A DNA stretch of 64,000 bases from NCBI RefSeq assembly GCF_014204525.1, contig NZ_JACHLP010000009.1:62001-126000 (forward strand). Reading direction: 5' to 3'. Source of the DNA: Roseateles oligotrophus (GTDB lineage Bacteria > Pseudomonadota > Gammaproteobacteria > Burkholderiales > Burkholderiaceae_C). Position 1 is the first letter of the stretch. Each line of letters opens with the position of its first letter. A program made the translations under genes and the position numbers. Below the pieces are notes generated by a model. That model saw nothing but the letters and a program-made list of their open reading frames with translations, searched no databases and was not told the DNA's origin. Positions 59,844 through 64,000 of this stretch are shown in pieces.

Positions 59844-62800
59844 ATGAGCCAGCGTTTGAAGAAAGTTCTGCCGCAAGTCAAGGTCGGCCGGGTCTGGGCG
59901 GCCGCGCTCCTGGGCCTGCTGGCCGGTGTTTGGCCCGGGCAAGCCGCCGTGGCGGCAATGGTGGCGATGACGCCCTCGGGCCAGGTCAGCGACTTGCGCC
60001 AGCTGCGCCTGGTTTTCTCCGAGGCCGTGGTGCCGGCCGGCGATCCGCGCCTGGCCGCCCCGGGCGAGTTGCGCTGTGCGGGCCAAGCCAAGCCCGTGGC
60101 CGGCGATGGGCGCTGGGCCAGCGAGCGCGAGTGGTTGTTCGATCTGCGTGAACCCCTGGCCGCGCAGAGCCGCTGCACGCTCAAGCTCAGCGAGGACTTC
60201 AAGCCCCTGGCCGGTGTGACGCTCAGCGGCGCGCGTGAATTTTCCCTGCGCAGCGGCCCGGCCCTGGTCGTGCGAACCCATCCCTGGGAGGGCAGCCAGA
60301 TCGAGGAGGACCAGCACTTCCTGCTGCAGTTCAACGGCGTGGTCAGCGATGCGGACCTGGCCCAGCGGGCCTGGTGCGAGGTCGAGGGCCTGGGCGAGCG
60401 CCAGCCGGTCAAGCGGGTCAAGGGCCCGGTCCTGGAGGCGGTGCTGAAGTCCGAGGGGATCGGCGCAGCACAAGCCGCCCGCGCCGTCCTGCTCAGCTGC
60501 CAGCGCCCGCTGCCGCCGGACGCCCATGTGCAAATCAAATGGCAGCATGCCGAACAAGGAGGCAAGGGCGCCAGCAAGGCCGAGACGGGCGTGCAGCGCT
60601 TCGAGTTCCAGGTGCGCCGCCCCTTCAGCGCCGAGTTCACGTGCGAGCGCGAGCGGGCCAACACGCCCTGTCTGCCGATCCGGCCTCTGCGTGTGCTCTT
60701 CAGCGAGCCGGTGCCGCGCGAGCTGGCCCTGCAGCTCAAACTGCAGCCCAAGCGTGGCGCGGCCATCGCGCCAAGCCTAGACAAAGACAATAAGGAAGCC
60801 GAACTCAGCGAGGCTAGCTTCCAAGGCCCGTTCGCCGAGAATGCCGAGTTCAGCATCGTCCTGCCCAAAGGGCTCAAAGACCGCAGCGGCCGGCCGCTGA
60901 GCAATGCCGACAGCTTCACGGCCCTGAAGGTGCAGACCGCTAGCGCGCCCCCGCTGGCCAAGTTTGCGGCCGCGCCTTTTGGCATTCTGGAACGCGAGGC
61001 CAAGGGCCCCGCCATCCTGCCCATCACCATGCGCCATGTGCAGAGCGACTGGGCGGCCGGGCCGAACAAGGCCTCGCCCGGCGAGATCCGCATCAAGCGG
61101 CTGCAAAGCGATGCCGAGGTGCTGGCCTGGTACGCCAAGCTCAAGCGTTATCACGAGTCCGTGCTGCCGGCCCGTGAGTTGGGCCTGCCGGCCTCGGAAT
61201 GGGAGGAAATCGTGCCCGGCCAGGATGCTCGTGGCAACCCGGTCGATCGCAAGGTGCCGCGCTATGTGCACAGCCGCGAGGCCTCCTTGCTGCAGCGCGA
61301 AGCGGGCACCGAGACCCTGGCCCTGCCGGCCCCGGTCGACGGCAAGGCGGGTGAAGCCCGGCCCTTCGAGGTGATAGGCCTGCCCCTGGCCCAACCCGGC
61401 TACCACGTGGTGGAGCTGAGCTCGCGCCGCCTGGGCCAATCGCTGCTGGACAAGGCCGCGCCCATGTATGTGCGCACCGGGGTGCTGGTCACCAATCTGG
61501 GCCTGCACTTCAAGCTGGGCCGGGAGAACAGCCTGGTCTGGGTCACCAGCCTGGACAAGGGCAAGCCGGTGGCCGACGCCGAGGTGGCGGTGAACGACTG
61601 CCGCGGCAAGCGCCTGTGGGCCGGCCGCACCGATGGCCAGGGCCTGGCCCGCATCAGCGAGAGCCTGGATGAATTGAGCTTGAAGAAAGGTCGCAATGGC
61701 AAGGAGCGCTGCGAGGCCGAATACGGCCTCTTCGTGACGGCCCGCAAGGCCGACGCGCAAGGCCAGACCGATATGGCTTTTGTGTTCAGCAACTGGAACA
61801 AGGGCATCGAGTCCTGGCGCTTCAATCAGCCGACCTCCAGCCAGCGCGAGCCCGATGTGCGGGCCCACACGGTGCTGGATCGCAGCCTCTTGCGGGCCGG
61901 TGAGACCGTCTCGATGAAGCACTTCTTCCGGCTGGAAAACAGCCAGGGCCTGGCCCTGGCCACCGCGGCCCAGCTGCCCGATCAAGTCACGCTCACGCAC
62001 GAGGGCAGCGGCCAGCAAATCGTCTTGCCTCTCAGCTGGCCCAGCCCGCGCAGCAGCGCGACGCAGTGGCAGATTCCGGCCAATGCCAAGCTAGGCAGCT
62101 ACAGCATCACGCTGGAGCGTGGCGCCGCCAAGTCTGGCCGGCAGGCCTGGCATAGCGGCAGTTTCCGTGTCGAGGAGTTCCGCCTGCCCCTGATCGACGC
62201 ACGCCTGAGCGGCCCCAAGACCTTGCCCATCGCGCCTGCTGAGCTGCGCCTGAGCGCCCAGCTCAACTACCTCTCCGGCGGCGGGGTGGCGGCGGCGCCG
62301 CTCAAGCTCTCGGCCGTGCTGCGGTCTCGAACCGTGCAGTTTGCGGGTTATGAGGAGTTCAATTTCTCGCCCCCGGCCAGCGACGACGGCAAGGCCAGCC
62401 GGTCGGCCAGGGAGCCCATGGAGGAGGATGAGGCCGAGGCCAGCCGCCCGCGTGACAGCAAGCTGGTGGCCGACAAGCTGGCCACGCTGACCGACCGCAA
62501 CGGCGCGGCCGAGGTCTTGCTGAAGACGCTGCCCAAGATCGATCAGCCCAGCGAGCTGCAGGCGCAGATCAGCTTTGCCGACCCGAATGGCGAGACCAAG
62601 ACCGCCTCGCAGAGCTTCAATCTCTGGCCCGCCAAGCTGGTGCTGGGCTTGAGGGCAGGCAGCTGGGGCAGCAATCGCGGCAAGATCAAGTTCAGTGCCC
62701 TGGCCCTGGACACGGCCGGTAAACCACAAGCCGGCCAGCGCCTGGAGGTGCGTGCCCGCCTGAACCAGACCCTCAGCAGCCGCAAGCGCATGGTGGGTGG

Positions 62801-64000
62801 CTTCTATGCCTACGACAACCATGTGGAGCGCAAGGACCTGGGCGCCCTGTGCAGCGGCACGAGCGATGCGCACGGCCTGCTCCACTGCGAGTCCGAGCTG
62901 GACGCTGCGGGCGAGGTGGAGCTGATCGTTCAAGCCAAGGACGCCGATGGTCGTGCCGTGCAGGCCGCCACCACCGCCTGGCTGACCCGCCAGGGCGAGC
63001 TCTGGTTTGCGCAAGACAACGACGATCGCATCGACGTGCTGCCCGAGAAAAAGCGTTACGAGCCCGGCGAAACGGCCAGGCTGCAGGTGCGCATGCCTTA
63101 TCGCGAGGCCACGGCCCTGGTCGCCATCGAGCGCGAGGGCGTGATCGAAACGCGCCTTGTCACCCTGCGCGGTGACGACCCGACCATCGAGCTCAAGATT
63201 GACAAGGCCTGGGCGCCTAATGTTTTTGTCAGTGTGCTGGCCCTGCGCGGCCGCATCCATGAAGTGCCCTGGTACAGCTTTTTCAGCTGGGGCTGGAAGG
63301 CGCCCATCAACTGGTGGCAGGCCTGGCGCGAGTCGCGCAACACGCCGGCGCCGACGGCCCTGGTCGATCTGGCCAAGCCCTCCTTCAAGCTGGGCGTGGC
63401 CCCTCTGCAGGTCGGCCTGGCCGAGCATCAGCTGCAGGTGACGGTGAGCACTGATAAGGTTCAGTACAGCATCCGCCAGAAAGTGCAGGCCCGTATCAAG
63501 GTCGAGCAGAACGGCCGGCCACTGCAGGACGCGGAAGTGGCTTTCGCGGCGGTGGACGAAGGCCTGCTGCAGCTGGGCCCCAACGATTCCTGGGACCTGC
63601 TCTCGGCCCTGATCCAGCCGCGCAGCTGGGGCGTGGAAACCGCCTCGGCGCAGAGCGAAATCATCGGCCGCCGTCACTATGGTCGCAAGGCCGTGGCGGC
63701 CGGCGGTGGCGGCGGCCATGCGGCCACCCGCGAGCTGTTTGACACCTTGCTGCTCTGGCGGGCCGTGGTCAAGCTGGACGCCCGGGGCGAGGCCGTGGTC
63801 GAGGTGCCGCTGAATGATTCGCTGACCAGCTTCCGCCTGGTCGCCGTGGCCGATGCCGGGGCGCAGAAATTCGGCAGCGGCCAGACCACGCTGCGGGTGA
63901 CGCAGGACTTGCAAGTCTTGTCCGGCCTGCCGCCGCTGGCGCGCGAGGGCGACCGCTTCCAGGCCATGGTGACGGTGCGCAACAGCACCACGCGGGCGAT
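59844..64000 (+). CDS. Alpha-2-macroglobulin family protein (YfaS-like), 3' end outside window
   Basis: The frame stays open for 1385 codons to the window edge. ATG 59844 follows GGGAGGG. A signal peptide (VWAAALLGLLAGVWPGQAAV) has no lipobox Cys, unlike E. coli YfaS. Macroglobulin-type beta domains follow, with VLVTNLGLHFKLGRENSLVW, VTSLDKGKPVADAEVAV and FRVEEFRLPLIDARLSGPK. The A2M domain begins near the end (LFDTLLLWRAVVKLDARGEA, SFRLVAVAD, FGSGQTTLRV). The thioester (CxEQ), if present, lies beyond the window. Such proteins trap invading proteases in the periplasm and usually neighbour pbpC; only the downstream sequence could show that. Confidence 0.92.
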   Translation, partial: MSQRLKKVLPQVKVGRVWAAALLGLLAGVWPGQAAVAAMVAMTPSGQVSDLRQLRLVFSEAVVPAGDPRLAAPGELRCAGQAKPVAGDGRWASEREWLFDLREPLAAQSRCTLKLSEDFKPLAGVTLSGAREFSLRSGPALVVRTHPWEGSQIEEDQHFLLQFNGVVSDADLAQRAWCEVEGLGERQPVKRVKGPVLEAVLKSEGIGAAQAARAVLLSCQRPLPPDAHVQIKWQHAEQGGKGASKAETGVQRFEFQVRRPFSAEFTCERERANTPCLPIRPLRVLFSEPVPRELALQLKLQPKRGAAIAPSLDKDNKEAELSEASFQGPFAENAEFSIVLPKGLKDRSGRPLSNADSFTALKVQTASAPPLAKFAAAPFGILEREAKGPAILPITMRHVQSDWAAGPNKASPGEIRIKRLQSDAEVLAWYAKLKRYHESVLPARELGLPASEWEEIVPGQDARGNPVDRKVPRYVHSREASLLQREAGTETLALPAPVDGKAGEARPFEVIGLPLAQPGYHVVELSSRRLGQSLLDKAAPMYVRTGVLVTNLGLHFKLGRENSLVWVTSLDKGKPVADAEVAVNDCRGKRLWAGRTDGQGLARISESLDELSLKKGRNGKERCEAEYGLFVTARKADAQGQTDMAFVFSNWNKGIESWRFNQPTSSQREPDVRAHTVLDRSLLRAGETVSMKHFFRLENSQGLALATAAQLPDQVTLTHEGSGQQIVLPLSWPSPRSSATQWQIPANAKLGSYSITLERGAAKSGRQAWHSGSFRVEEFRLPLIDARLSGPKTLPIAPAELRLSAQLNYLSGGGVAAAPLKLSAVLRSRTVQFAGYEEFNFSPPASDDGKASRSAREPMEEDEAEASRPRDSKLVADKLATLTDRNGAAEVLLKTLPKIDQPSELQAQISFADPNGETKTASQSFNLWPAKLVLGLRAGSWGSNRGKIKFSALALDTAGKPQAGQRLEVRARLNQTLSSRKRMVGGFYAYDNHVERKDLGALCSGTSDAHGLLHCESELDAAGEVELIVQAKDADGRAVQAATTAWLTRQGELWFAQDNDDRIDVLPEKKRYEPGETARLQVRMPYREATALVAIEREGVIETRLVTLRGDDPTIELKIDKAWAPNVFVSVLALRGRIHEVPWYSFFSWGWKAPINWWQAWRESRNTPAPTALVDLAKPSFKLGVAPLQVGLAEHQLQVTVSTDKVQYSIRQKVQARIKVEQNGRPLQDAEVAFAAVDEGLLQLGPNDSWDLLSALIQPRSWGVETASAQSEIIGRRHYGRKAVAAGGGGGHAATRELFDTLLLWRAVVKLDARGEAVVEVPLNDSLTSFRLVAVADAGAQKFGSGQTTLRVTQDLQVLSGLPPLAREGDRFQAMVTVRNSTTRA

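Overview
The window looks like chromosomal DNA of a GC-rich betaproteobacterium of the order Burkholderiales, probably near the Roseateles/Paucibacter/Rubrivivax group. That placement is inferred from gene order: msrB-yciB-bolA-PPIase, thrS/infC-rpmI-rplT-pheST-ihfA-merR followed by tRNA-Pro, head-to-head tesA/ybbA, and paired Tar-type chemoreceptors. No rRNA gene is present to confirm it.

Layout. 1-290 is the 3' end of an NCS2 uracil/xanthine permease. 291-2766 is an accessory island of lower GC. It holds a single-gene, integron-type cassette (601-1714) carrying a DUF2806 protein and an attC-like site, then the 3' remnant of an IS91-type transposase, then the wreck of a vapBC toxin-antitoxin pair. 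2784-16838 is mostly ordinary: a VOC protein, a large lipoprotein, a hybrid histidine kinase converging on a LuxR-type regulator, an MBL hydrolase, peptide deformylase, a FecR/DUF6600 protein, tesA/ybbA, DUF2062, a parvulin, bolA, yciB and msrB.

17084-32171 is a fatty-acid or carboxylic-acid catabolism locus. It has an acyl-CoA ligase, a complete Liv-type ABC importer (binding protein, two permeases, two ATPases), a lipase-like hydrolase on the other strand, a FadB-like bifunctional enzyme, a thiolase, an acyl-CoA dehydrogenase, an SDR and a PaaI-type thioesterase. The inferred scheme is uptake, CoA activation and beta-oxidation of one acid or a family of acids. 32189-35708 holds two divergent methyl-accepting chemotaxis proteins. 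35806-41757 holds oxidoreductases, a GNAT enzyme, and a two-gene module of unknown exported proteins. 41898-47829 holds tex, a TonB-dependent receptor and a patatin-like protein.

47880-56333 is the translation block: thrS behind a threonine-rich leader peptide and attenuator, infC with an AUC start, rpmI, rplT, pheS, pheT, ihfA, a MerR regulator and two tandem tRNA-Pro(GGG) genes. 56405-64000 holds an ExoD-like membrane protein, a small membrane protein, a diguanylate cyclase and the first part of a YfaS-type alpha-2-macroglobulin gene that runs off the end.

The main non-gene signals are the cassette with its attC-like site, the thrS attenuator, two copies of a dyad repeat (8526-8593 and 28710-28791), and two other palindromic intergenic elements (14361-14529 and 39561-39672). 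All functional statements rest on reading motifs and gene order; no database search was run.
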